Below are positions 24,921 to 33,400 of a stretch of DNA of 64,000 nucleotides, one piece after another (position 1 is the stretch's first letter; every line of letters starts with the position of its first letter). Source of the DNA: Oerskovia enterophila (GTDB lineage Bacteria; Actinomycetota; Actinomycetes; Actinomycetales; Cellulomonadaceae); the NCBI RefSeq assembly GCF_001692445.1, contig NZ_MAQA01000001.1, forward strand, positions 124,001-188,000. Direction: 5' to 3'. The notes beneath the pieces were generated by a model, which was not told where the DNA came from, did no database searches, and saw only the letters and a program-made list of their open reading frames with translations. The position numbers were made by a program, and so were the translations under genes.

Positions 24921-25261
24921 GGGACGTGTCCTCTCGGGGGTGCTGCCCACCCCGGGGCGCGCCCGGGAGCGGCGTCGCGCGTGGGGTGCGCGGCGCCGTC
25001 GGGCAGGTTCGGGGGTGAGGCAGGTGGTGCGAGGGTCGGGCGGGTGTCGGGTCTGTCGCCGCGGGTTGGGCGGCGGGCTGGTCCGCTGTCCTGTCTGTGT
25101 GCTCGTCTCGACTTGACAGCGCTGTCATGGTCGGGTGTACTCACCCTATACACACCGGGGTCGTCCTGACCAGCCCCTCGTTGCGACGAGTCGGTCAGGT
25201 GGCGCTCCGGGCCGGGACGCGCTGGGGTGTGGAAGAATCCCCGCCAGTCAATCGTGCGGGG
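24921..25261. other. Divergent GH92 / lacI regulatory region
   Basis: No coding signal. It holds the leaders of the divergent GH92 and lacI genes, the LacI operator at 25114-25127, and an AT-richer patch (TATACA, 25147-25152) that may belong to a promoter. GC-rich short repeats fill 24951-25080. Confidence 0.6.
25114..25127. promoter_or_regulatory. LacI-family operator 1 (lacI/GH92)
   Basis: The perfect 14-bp palindrome TGACAGCGCTGTCA. It overlaps a -35-like TTGACA (25113-25118) for the rightward lacI gene and lies upstream of the leftward GH92 unit. The CG-centred shape is typical of LacI/GalR operators. Confidence 0.85.
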
Positions 25262-26338
25262 GTGGATGTGGTGGCCAAGGACGGCCGAGCTGCACGCGGT
25301 GGAGGTCGACCGACCCTCGCCGCGGTGGCCGAGGCCGCAGGAGTGAGTCTCAAGACCGCCTCCCGCGTGCTCAACAACGAACCCAGCGTCTCCGAGTCGA
25401 CCCGGCTCAAGGTCCGTGCAGCGGCCGACGCGCTCGGCTTCCGTCGCAACGCCGTGGCGGCCGACCTCGCGCGCGGAGGCGTCTCGCGGCTCGTCGGCTT
25501 CGTCACCGGTGACATCGCCAACCCGTTCTACTCGGACCTCGCGAGCGGGATCGAGCGCGAGCTGCGCAAGCACGGGCTCCAGCTCATCACGGCGAGCTCC
25601 GACGAGGACGTGGACCGTGAGCGCGAGCTGATCGACGCGCTCATCGAGCGCCGCGTCGCGGCTCTCTTCATCGCCCCGACGGCCGACGACCACTCGTACC
25701 TGCGTTCCGAGCTCGCCGACGGCGTGCCGATCGTCTTCCTCGACCGCCCGCCGGGCGGGATCGACGCTGACACCGTGGTGCTCGACAACCGGGCCGGGGC
25801 CGCGGCCGCCGCGCGCCACCTCGTCGACCAGGGGCACCGCAGGATCGCGCTCGCGGGGGACCTCCCGCGGCTCTGGACGTTCCGCGAGCGTCGTGAGGGC
25901 TTCGTCAACGCCTTGCGGGACGCAGGCATCGGCGACCCCGAGCGCTACGTGCGCGACGGGCTGCACGACGCCGAGACGGCACGTGTCGCGGTCGAGGAGC
26001 TGCTGGCGCTCGACGAGCCGCCCACCGCGATCCTGACGGCCAACAACAAGATCACCCAGGGGGCGCTCCGGGCGCTGCACCCCGCGGCTCGTGGGGCGCG
26101 GCGCGACGTCGCCCTCGTCGGGTTCGACGACTTCGAGCTAGCGGACATCCTCCAGGTCAGCGTCGTCGGCTACGAGGTCTCCGCGATGGGCCAGGAGGCC
26201 GCGCGGCTCGCTGTGGCGCGCATCGAGTCGCCCGGGGAGCCTGCGCACCTGCGTGTCGTGCCCACGGTCCTCATCGCGCGCGGGTCGGGCGAGATCGCCC
26301 TGGCGGCGCCCCTGGAGGGCGTGCCGGCAGTCGGCTGA
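25262..26338 (+). CDS. LacI-family transcriptional repressor
   Basis: A 358-residue regulator. The N-terminal HTH is RPTLAAVAEAAGVSLKTASR followed by VLNNEPSVSESTRLKVRAAA and the hinge helix ADALGFRRNAVAADLARG, a canonical LacI/GalR head. The periplasmic-binding-protein-like effector domain follows (GFVTGDIANPFYSDLASGI, VVLDNRAGAAAAARHLVDQG, VALVGFDDFELADIL). Three in-frame GTGs (25262, 25268, 25271) are possible starts; the ribosome site is weak, and I give the most upstream. Its own promoter carries the 14-bp palindrome also found before the ABC transporter and the second GH92 gene. It is therefore inferred to repress mannan use, with a sugar (mannose or mannobiose?) as inducer. Confidence 0.94.
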   Translation: MDVVAKDGRAARGGGRPTLAAVAEAAGVSLKTASRVLNNEPSVSESTRLKVRAAADALGFRRNAVAADLARGGVSRLVGFVTGDIANPFYSDLASGIERELRKHGLQLITASSDEDVDRERELIDALIERRVAALFIAPTADDHSYLRSELADGVPIVFLDRPPGGIDADTVVLDNRAGAAAAARHLVDQGHRRIALAGDLPRLWTFRERREGFVNALRDAGIGDPERYVRDGLHDAETARVAVEELLALDEPPTAILTANNKITQGALRALHPAARGARRDVALVGFDDFELADILQVSVVGYEVSAMGQEAARLAVARIESPGEPAHLRVVPTVLIARGSGEIALAAPLEGVPAVG

Positions 26339-26556
26339 GGCGCACCCGTCGGCGGTGACGTCTCGATCCTCGGGCGCCCGTGCGACCCGTGCTCCCGCAG
26401 GGCGCCGCGTCCGCGCGGTGCTGCGGCGCCGCCCCGCGGCACCGCTGCCCTGCCCGCTCCCGTGCCCGACGGTGCCTGCTCCCGTGCCCGCCGGTGCCTG
26501 CTCCCGCGGCGCATTCACGCCCAGGTGCCCGGTGGAGGTCGTGCCCGGCGGTGTCG

Positions 26557-26583
26557 GCTGAGCGGGACTGGGTCCCGCTCAGC
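26557..26583 (+). terminator. Putative lacI terminator
   Basis: A 12-bp perfect stem (GCTGAGCGGGAC with GTCCCGCTCAGC) and a TGG loop. It lacks a T-tract and lies 219 bases after the lacI stop. Confidence 0.5.
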
Positions 26584-26782
26584 GCAACGTGGATTCGATC
26601 AGCGCAACCCGTGCTGTCGGGAGTCAGGGGCGCCACCGGGTGATCCGCGGAGCCTGCCCTGGCGCCACTCCGGCCGTGAGGAACCGCGGGATGTCGGGGT
26701 TCGTGGGGGAGGCCGCTTTGTCGCCGTCGTCCTCTTCGGGGCGCCCTGAGGTCTCCCCCAGGTAACGATTCGGCGCAGCTCT

Positions 26783-26812
26783 TTGACAAGTGGCGTCGGG
26801 CCGCCGTACGTT
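26783..26812 (+). promoter_or_regulatory. ABC transporter promoter
   Basis: TTGACA (26783-26788) and TACGTT (26807-26812) with an 18-base spacer. The LacI operator begins 13 bases after the -10, covering the expected start site. Confidence 0.7.
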
Positions 26813-26824
26813 CGTCCTGTTCCT

Positions 26825-26838
26825 GACAGCGCTGTCAA
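26825..26838. promoter_or_regulatory. LacI-family operator 2 (ABC transporter)
   Basis: TGACAGCGCTGTCA, identical to the palindrome at 25114. It sits immediately downstream of the -10, 18 bases before the start codon of the binding-protein gene. Confidence 0.88.
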
Positions 26839-26855
26839 CACGAAAGTAGGATCCC

Positions 26856-28145
26856 ATGCGTAACGGATTGCGTGTCGCTGGGGCACTGGTGGGCACCGCT
26901 GCCCTCCTGGCCCTCGCAGCTTGCAGCGGAGACACCGGCAACGACTCGACCGAAGGTGGCACGGACGCCGCCTCGGGCGGCAACGTCGAGGTCTTCACCT
27001 GGTGGGCAGCCGGTTCGGAGAAGGCAGGGCTCGACGCCCTCGTCACCGTCTTCGACGAGCAGCACCCCGACTTCACCTTCGAGAACGGCGCGGTCGCCGG
27101 CGGTGCCGGTTCGGCCGCGAAGGACCTCCTCCAGACCCGCCTCCAGGCCAACGACCCGCCGGACACGTTCCAGGCGCACGCCGGCAAGGAGCTCACGGAC
27201 TACATCGACGCCGCGCAGCTCGAGGACATCTCGGACCTGTACGACGAGTACGGCGTCAAGGACGTCTTCCCCGCGGACCTGATCGACCTCCTCACGGTGG
27301 ACGGCAAGATCTACTCGATGCCCTCCAACATCCACCGCTCCAACATGGTCTGGGCCAACCCTGCCGTGCTGACGGAGGCGGGCCTCGACCCGGCCGCCAC
27401 GTACGAGACCATGGACGACTGGTTCGTCGCCCTCGACGCCGTCAAGGCCACGGGCAAGACCCCGCTCTCGGTCGCCACGACGTGGACCCAGGTCAACCTG
27501 CTCGAGACGGTCCTCATGGCCGACCTGGGCGCCGAGGCATACAACGGCCTGTGGGACGGTTCGACCGACTGGGAGAGCCCCGAGGTCACGGCTGCTCTCG
27601 AGGACTTCGAGAAGCTCATGAGCTACACCAACACCGACCGTGACGGTCTGGACTGGCCCGAGGCGACGCAGCTCGTCATGGACGGCCAGGCAGCGTTCAA
27701 CGTCATGGGCGACTGGGCCGTGGCGGCGTTCGAAGAGGCCGGCAAGACCGCCGGCACCGACTTCACGTACTTCCCGGTCCCCGGGACGGACGGCATGTTC
27801 GGCTTCCTCGCCGACTCGTTCACGCTCCCCGTGGGTGCCAAGAACGCCGACGGCGCCAAGGCCTGGATCGAGACCGTGTCCAGCCTCGAGGGCCAGACCG
27901 CCTTCAACAAGGCCAAGGGCTCCATCCCGGCCCGTACCGACGCGAACCCTGCTGACTTCTCCGAGTACCAGCAGACCGCCATCACGTCCTTCGCGGACGA
28001 CACGATCGTCCCGTCGCTCGCTCACGGTGCGGCTGCCTCGATCGCCGTCCTGAACGGCATCTCGGACGCGACGAGCAAGTTCACCTCCGGTGCCTCCGAC
28101 CTCGCGCAGTACCAGGCCGACCTGGCCGCCGCTGCCGCCGAGTAA
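26856..28145 (+). CDS. Carbohydrate ABC transporter substrate-binding lipoprotein
   Basis: A 429-residue family-1 extracellular solute-binding protein (CUT1 type). The signal peptide ends in the lipobox LLALAAC, with Cys 23 as lipid anchor. A Gly/Thr/Ser linker leads to the bilobal domain with FTWWAAGSEKAGLDALVTVF, QVNLLETVLMADLG, GQAAFNVMGDWAVAAFEEAG and PVPGTDGMFGFLADSF. ATG 26856 follows the 26825 operator and an AGTAGGA ribosome site. Two permease genes follow after a 17-bp hairpin. No ATPase gene is present, so a shared MsiK-type ATPase elsewhere presumably powers it, which is normal for actinobacterial CUT1 systems. The ligand is inferred as mannose or manno-oligosaccharide from neighbours. 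Confidence 0.94.
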   Translation: MRNGLRVAGALVGTAALLALAACSGDTGNDSTEGGTDAASGGNVEVFTWWAAGSEKAGLDALVTVFDEQHPDFTFENGAVAGGAGSAAKDLLQTRLQANDPPDTFQAHAGKELTDYIDAAQLEDISDLYDEYGVKDVFPADLIDLLTVDGKIYSMPSNIHRSNMVWANPAVLTEAGLDPAATYETMDDWFVALDAVKATGKTPLSVATTWTQVNLLETVLMADLGAEAYNGLWDGSTDWESPEVTAALEDFEKLMSYTNTDRDGLDWPEATQLVMDGQAAFNVMGDWAVAAFEEAGKTAGTDFTYFPVPGTDGMFGFLADSFTLPVGAKNADGAKAWIETVSSLEGQTAFNKAKGSIPARTDANPADFSEYQQTAITSFADDTIVPSLAHGAAASIAVLNGISDATSKFTSGASDLAQYQADLAAAAAE

Positions 28146-28172
28146 GGACGCCCGACCCGGCCGACCGGGGTC

Positions 28173-28210
28173 GCCCGTCGCGGAGCTGCTCGCGCAGCTC
28201 CGCGACGGGC
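28173..28210 (+). promoter_or_regulatory. Intercistronic hairpin between binding protein and permease genes
   Basis: A 17-bp perfect stem (28173-28189 with 28194-28210) with a TCGC loop and no T-tract. It sits 27 bases after the binding-protein stop and 131 before the permease start. As in malE-malF type operons, it probably stabilises the 5' mRNA or attenuates read-through, so that the binding protein exceeds the permeases. Confidence 0.75.
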
Positions 28211-28340
28211 CCCGGACGGTCCGCCCCACCCCGCCGTACCCGCAGCTCGTTTCCACCGCACCGTCCCCGGCAGGGCCCCGTCGCACCTCTGTGCGCCGTG
28301 AGAGCCGTCGGGAGGTGCCCACACCTTGGGAGGATCACCG

Positions 28341-29246
28341 GTGATCCAGTCCGCTCGACGATGGGGCCCGCCACTGCTCCTCGTCGCCCCGTCACTGATC
28401 TTGGTGGGGGTCTTCGTCTACGGCCTCATCGGGATCAACTTCGCCACCTCGACCACTGACATGCACAAGGCTGCGCAGTCCACGGGGCAGGCCCCGGTCA
28501 CGCGGGTCGGCCTCCAGAACTACCTCGACCTGCTCGCGAGCCCGGAGTTCCAGCACTCGCTGATGAACCTCCTGATCTACACCGTGGTCTTCCTGGTCGG
28601 CACCATGGTCGTCGGCTTCGTCTGGGCCTGGCTCCTCGACAAGCCCATCAAGGGCGAGGGCTTCTTCCGCGCCGTCTACCTCTTCCCCATGGCGGTCTCG
28701 TTCGTCGCCTCGGGTGTCGTGTGGCGCTGGCTCCTCAACTCCAACCAGGACGAGAAGGCGAGCGGGCTCAACCGGCTGTTCCAGATGATCGGTCTGGACG
28801 CGCTCCAGAACAACTGGTGGAACAACGTCACGTTCGGCATCGCGGCGATCGCGATCCCCGCGATCTGGCAGCTCTCCGGCTACGTCATGGCGCTCTTCCT
28901 CGCCGGGTTCCGGGGCATCCCCGAGGAGCTGCGCGAGGCGGCCCGCATCGACGGCGCCAACGAGTGGAAGCTCTACCGCTACGTGCTGTTCCCGCAGCTC
29001 ACGCCGATCGCCCTCTCGGCCCTCATCATCGTGGGCCACATGTCCCTCAAGGCGTTCGACCTCATCATGTCGATCTCCAAGCCCTCGAACTACCAGACCA
29101 AGGTTCCGGCCGTCGACATGTACGTCTTCAAGTCCAGCTTCGACTACGCGAACGCCGCGGCCGTCGGTGCGATCCTGCTGGTCATCGTGGCCTTCGTGAT
29201 CGTGCCCTACCTGATCTCCCTGAACCGCAAGGAGAAGATCCGATGA
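28341..29246 (+). CDS. Sugar ABC transporter permease (MalF-like)
   Basis: A 301-residue CUT1 inner-membrane permease. Six hydrophobic segments are visible (for example LLLVAPSLILVGVFVYGLIGI and LIYTVVFLVGTMVVGFVWAWLL). The cytoplasmic ATPase-docking loop is ELREAARIDGANEWKLYRYV, the EAA motif. GTG 28341 is chosen because GGGAGG (28328-28333) is 7 bases upstream; an in-frame TTG at 28326 overlaps that ribosome site. The stop overlaps the next start as ATGA (29243-29246), so the two permeases are translationally coupled and form a heterodimer. Confidence 0.93.
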   Translation: MIQSARRWGPPLLLVAPSLILVGVFVYGLIGINFATSTTDMHKAAQSTGQAPVTRVGLQNYLDLLASPEFQHSLMNLLIYTVVFLVGTMVVGFVWAWLLDKPIKGEGFFRAVYLFPMAVSFVASGVVWRWLLNSNQDEKASGLNRLFQMIGLDALQNNWWNNVTFGIAAIAIPAIWQLSGYVMALFLAGFRGIPEELREAARIDGANEWKLYRYVLFPQLTPIALSALIIVGHMSLKAFDLIMSISKPSNYQTKVPAVDMYVFKSSFDYANAAAVGAILLVIVAFVIVPYLISLNRKEKIR

Positions 29247-30157
29247 CCGCCGTCGCCACGCCCGTCGAGGCGCAGACCCCCGGCTCGGGATCGGGCTCCG
29301 GAGCGGCAGGCTCGCGCCGGCAAAAGAAGCCCGTCCAGCGCTTCTCCGTGGGGCGCACGCTCCGCTACGCGATCCTCATCCTGTTCGTGCTGATCGTCCT
29401 CGTGCCCGTCTACGTCCTGTTCGTGACGAGCTTCAAGGGGGCGGGCGACGCGGCCCCGAGCCGCGCGTGGAACCTTCCCCAGGTGTGGACCACGGAGAAC
29501 TGGCAGGCGGCCTGGACCGCGCTGTCTCCGGCGATCCTGCGCACGCTGCAGATGGTGATCCCCTCGGCGATCATCGCGGCGTTCCTCGGGTCGCTCAACG
29601 GGTTCGTGCTCTCGCGCTGGACCTTCCGCGGGGCGAACCTCGTCTTCACGCTCATCCTGTTCGGCATGTTCATCCCGTACCAGGCGGTGATCATCCCGCT
29701 CAACCAGCTGGTCCAGGACCTCAACCTGCCGAGCGGCATCCCCACGCTGATCCTGCTGCACGTGATCTACGGCCTGCCGATCACGACCCTGATCTTCCGC
29801 AACTACTACCAGACCGTCCCGAACGAGCTCATCGAGGCCGCCCGCGTCGACGGCGCGGGCATGCTGCGCACGTACTGGTCGATCGTCCTGCCGATCTCGA
29901 TCCCGAGCTTCGTGGTCGTGCTCATCTGGCAGTTCACCTCGGCGTGGAACGACTTCCTCTTCGCGGTGTTCTTCTCCTCGAGCCAGAACGGCCCGGTCAC
30001 GCTCGCGCTCAACAACCTCGCGAACGGTGCCCTGCTCCAGAACTACGGCGTCTCGATGGCGGGGGCCCTGTTCGCCTCGCTCCCGACGCTCATCGTCTAC
30101 ATCCTGCTCGGCAAGTACTTCATGGGCGGCCTCATGTCCGGCTCCGTGAAGGGCTGA
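29243..30157 (+). CDS. Sugar ABC transporter permease (MalG-like)
   Basis: A 304-residue second permease of the CUT1 importer. A basic, Gly/Ser-rich N-terminal tail precedes TM1 (YAILILFVLIVLVPVYVLFV). Further segments and the EAA loop ELIEAARVDGAGMLRTYW follow, with the conserved C-terminal GKYFMGGLMSGSVKG. The start is fixed by the four-base overlap with the upstream permease. A long terminator-like hairpin at 30163-30207 follows the stop, so the downstream GH92 gene is likely expressed mainly from its own operator-bearing promoter. Confidence 0.94.
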   Translation: MTAVATPVEAQTPGSGSGSGAAGSRRQKKPVQRFSVGRTLRYAILILFVLIVLVPVYVLFVTSFKGAGDAAPSRAWNLPQVWTTENWQAAWTALSPAILRTLQMVIPSAIIAAFLGSLNGFVLSRWTFRGANLVFTLILFGMFIPYQAVIIPLNQLVQDLNLPSGIPTLILLHVIYGLPITTLIFRNYYQTVPNELIEAARVDGAGMLRTYWSIVLPISIPSFVVVLIWQFTSAWNDFLFAVFFSSSQNGPVTLALNNLANGALLQNYGVSMAGALFASLPTLIVYILLGKYFMGGLMSGSVKG

Positions 30158-30162
30158 CGCCT

Positions 30163-30207
30163 GGCTGCCGGTCCGTCCCGGGGAACCCCCGGGGCGGACC
30201 GGCAGCC
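30163..30207 (+). terminator. ABC transporter operon terminator
   Basis: A 21-bp stem with one T-G wobble (30163-30183 with 30187-30207) and an AAC loop, six bases after the permease stop. A second hairpin (30261-30294, 12-bp stem plus inner CTTCT/GAAGG) follows before the next promoter. Confidence 0.75.
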
Positions 30208-30311
30208 GCGCCGAGCCCCAGACTTCCGGTGTCCGACGCTGTGCACCGGGGAACGGCGCTCCCTCGTCGACCTTCTGAGAAGGGTCGACGAGGGAGTTGC
30301 TTGCACCAACT

Positions 30312-30324
30312 TGACAGCGCTGTC
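30312..30324. promoter_or_regulatory. LacI-family operator 3 (second GH92)
   Basis: TGACAGCGCTGTC matches 13 of 14 bases of the perfect palindrome and overlaps a -35-like TTGACA at 30311-30316. It lies 120 bases before the start codon of the 1822-residue GH92 gene, giving it independent LacI control. Confidence 0.82.
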
Positions 30325-30443
30325 GGCTTCCCGGGGGGACGGGAGGCCGAGACCCGCGGACCACCACCCGGTGGCCCGCACCGCACGGAAGAAGACCCCG
30401 CTGCACCAACTGTGGCCGGAACGATCGAAGGAGATCGCACGAC

Positions 30444-33400
30444 ATGAGCTGGTACCCACCCACGCACGAACGCCCGACGGCGGATGCGCCGTCGGGCAGC
30501 AAGCCCACCTCTCCCGGCACACCCGCGGGCAAGGGCCGGCGCCGCATCGCGGGCGTCCTCGCGGCCGGCCTCGCCCTGCCCATGCTCCCGCTCGGCGTCG
30601 GGACGGCCTCGGCCGCACCCGAGCCCGGCGACTTCTCGACGTCGTTCGAGACCGGTGACGCCGCCGCTCTCGACACGACCGTCGCCCAGCGCGACGGCGC
30701 GCCCTGGCAGTCCAACGTCACCGGACCCGTCAGCACGCTGCCCGGCAGCGCGCTCGGCAAGCTCGCGGGCGTGACCGCGAGCGGCGAGAACCTCCCCAAC
30801 GAGGGCGCGGCCAAGCTCGCCGACGACAACTCGGGCACCAAGTGGCTCACCCGGACCACGACCGGCTGGGTCGCCTACGCGTTCACCGAGCCCGTGCGGA
30901 TCACGGGCTACTCGATGACGTCGGGCGACGACGCCGAGGGGCGCGACCCCAAGAGCTGGACCCTGGAGGGGTCCACGGACGGCACCACGTGGGTCCCGCT
31001 CGACCAGCGGACCAACGAGGACTTCCCCCAGCGCAAGCAGGCCCGGGTCTTCGAGGTCACGACGCCCGGCACCTACCAGCACTACCGCCTCAACGTCACC
31101 GCGAACTCGGGCGAGCCGCTCCTCCAGCTCGCGGACTGGAACCTCTCGACCGACCTGAACGCTGCGCCCGCGCAGACGCCCATGGTCACCAAGGTCGGTG
31201 CCGGCCCGTCGAGCGGCCCGACCATCAAGACCAACGTCGGCTTCACGGGCACCAAGGCCCTGCGCTACGCGGGCAGCCAGCTCGCCGACGGGCCGTCGAG
31301 CGCGACCAACATCCTGTACGACGACGTCGACGTCGCCGTGGGCGAGGACACGCGCCTGAGCTACACGATCTTCCCCGAGCTCCTCAACGACCTCGCGTAC
31401 CCCTCGACGTACGCGTCGGTCGACGTGCGGTTCACCGACGGGACGTACCTGTCCGAGCTCGGCGCGCGCGACCAGCACGACACCCCGTTCTCGCCCGAGG
31501 GCCAGGGCACGGGCAAGATCCTCTACGCCAACCAGTGGAACTCCATCCAGGTGGACCTGGGCGGCGTCGCGACCGGCAAGACGGTCGACGAGGTCCTGCT
31601 CGGCTACGACAACCCCACGGGCAAGGCCGGCACGCGCTTCCAGGGCTGGGTCGACGACATCGCGTTCACCGCGAGCCCCGAGCGGATCGACGGGTCGAGC
31701 CTGACCAACTACGTCGACACGCGCCGCGGCACGTTCGCGACCGGCGGGTTCTCGCGCGGCAACAACATCCCCGCGTCCGCGGTGCCCAACGGCTTCAACT
31801 TCTGGACGCCCATGACCGACGCGGCGTCCCAGAGCTGGCTCTACGCGTACCAGCAGCAGAACAACGCGAACAACAAGCCTCAGCTCCAGGGCATCGGGGT
31901 CTCGCACGAGCCCAGCCCCTGGATGGGTGACCGCAACCAGCTCGCGTTCCTGCCCGCGGCCGGCGGCGGCACGCCCAACGCCACGCTCGGCACGCGCGCG
32001 CTCGAGTTCACGCACGACGACGAGACCGCGCAGCCCGACTACTACGGCGTGAGGTTCACCAACGGCATCCAGGCCGAGGTGACCCCGACCGACCACGGCG
32101 CGGTGCTCCGCTTCTCCTACGCGACCGACCAGGGCCAGGTCCTCGTCGACAGCGTGAGCGGCGACGCCAAGCTGGCCTACGACGCCGCGAGCGGCACGCT
32201 CTCCGGCTGGGTCGACGGCGGCAGCGGACTCTCGGCCGGACGCTCGCGCATGTTCATCTCCGGGACGTTCGACCGCCTGCCCAGCGCGGTCGGGACGGCC
32301 GCTGGCAACCGCGCCAACGCCCGGTTCGCGACGTTCGACACCTCGTCGGACAAGACCGTCGAGCTCCGCGTGGCCACGTCCTTCATCAGCCAGGCGCAGG
32401 CCCGCAAGAACCTCGACCTCGAGGTCACGGGCAGGTCCTTCGAGGACGTGCGCTCCGCGGCGCAGTCCGCCTGGAACGACCGACTGAAGGTCGTCGAGGT
32501 CGAGGGCGCCAACGAGGACAAGCTCACGACGCTCTACTCCAACCTCTACCGCCTCAACCTCTACCCCAACTCGCAGTTCGAGAACACGGGCACGGCCGAG
32601 GCGCCGAAGTTCCAGTACGCGAGCCCCGTCGCCGCCAAGACCGGCAGCGCGAGCGACACCACGACGAACGCCAAGATCGTCGACGGCAAGATCTACGTCA
32701 ACAACGGCTTCTGGGACACCTACCGCACGGCCTGGCCCGCCTACTCGCTCCTGTACCCGGAGCTGGCGGCCGAGCTCGTCGACGGGTTCGTCCAGCAGTA
32801 CCGTGACGGCGGCTGGGTCGCCCGCTGGTCCTCCCCGGGCTACGCGGACCTCATGACCGGCACCAGCTCGGACGTGGCCTTCGCCGACGCGTACCTCAAG
32901 GGCGTCCCGCTCGTGGACCCGCTCGCGACGTACGACGCCGCGCTCAAGAACGCGACCGTCCTGCCGCCGAACAACGCCGTGGGCCGCAAGGGCCTCGACA
33001 CGTCGCAGTTCCTCGGCTACACCCAGGCGTCCACGCACGAGTCCGTGTCGTGGGGCCTCGAAGGGCTCATCAACGACTTCGGTATCGGCAACATGGCCGC
33101 GGCCCTCGCCGAGGACCCCGCCACGCCCGACGAGCGCCGCGAGCAGCTGCGCGAGGAGTCCGAGTACTTCCTCGAGCGTGCGACGCACTACGTCAACCTG
33201 TTCGACCCGGCCACGGGCTTCTTCCAGGGCCGCAACGCCGACGGGACGTTCGAGAAGTCGCCCGAGACGTTCAACCCCGAGGACTGGGGCGGTCCCTTCA
33301 CCGAGACCAGCGGCTGGAACTTCGCGTTCCACGCCCCCCAGGACGGTCAGGGCCTCGCCAACCTCTACGGCGGTCAGGACGGCCTCGAGGCCAAGCTCGA

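Larger units (their letters stand above)
26339..26855. other. lacI-ABC transporter intergenic region
   Basis: I see no gene in this 517-base gap. It holds two tandem 22-base units (26459-26480 and 26481-26502, one mismatch), a terminator-like hairpin (26557-26583), a short direct repeat CAGCGCAAC (about 26580 and 26599), then the promoter and operator of the ABC transporter. Confidence 0.6.
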
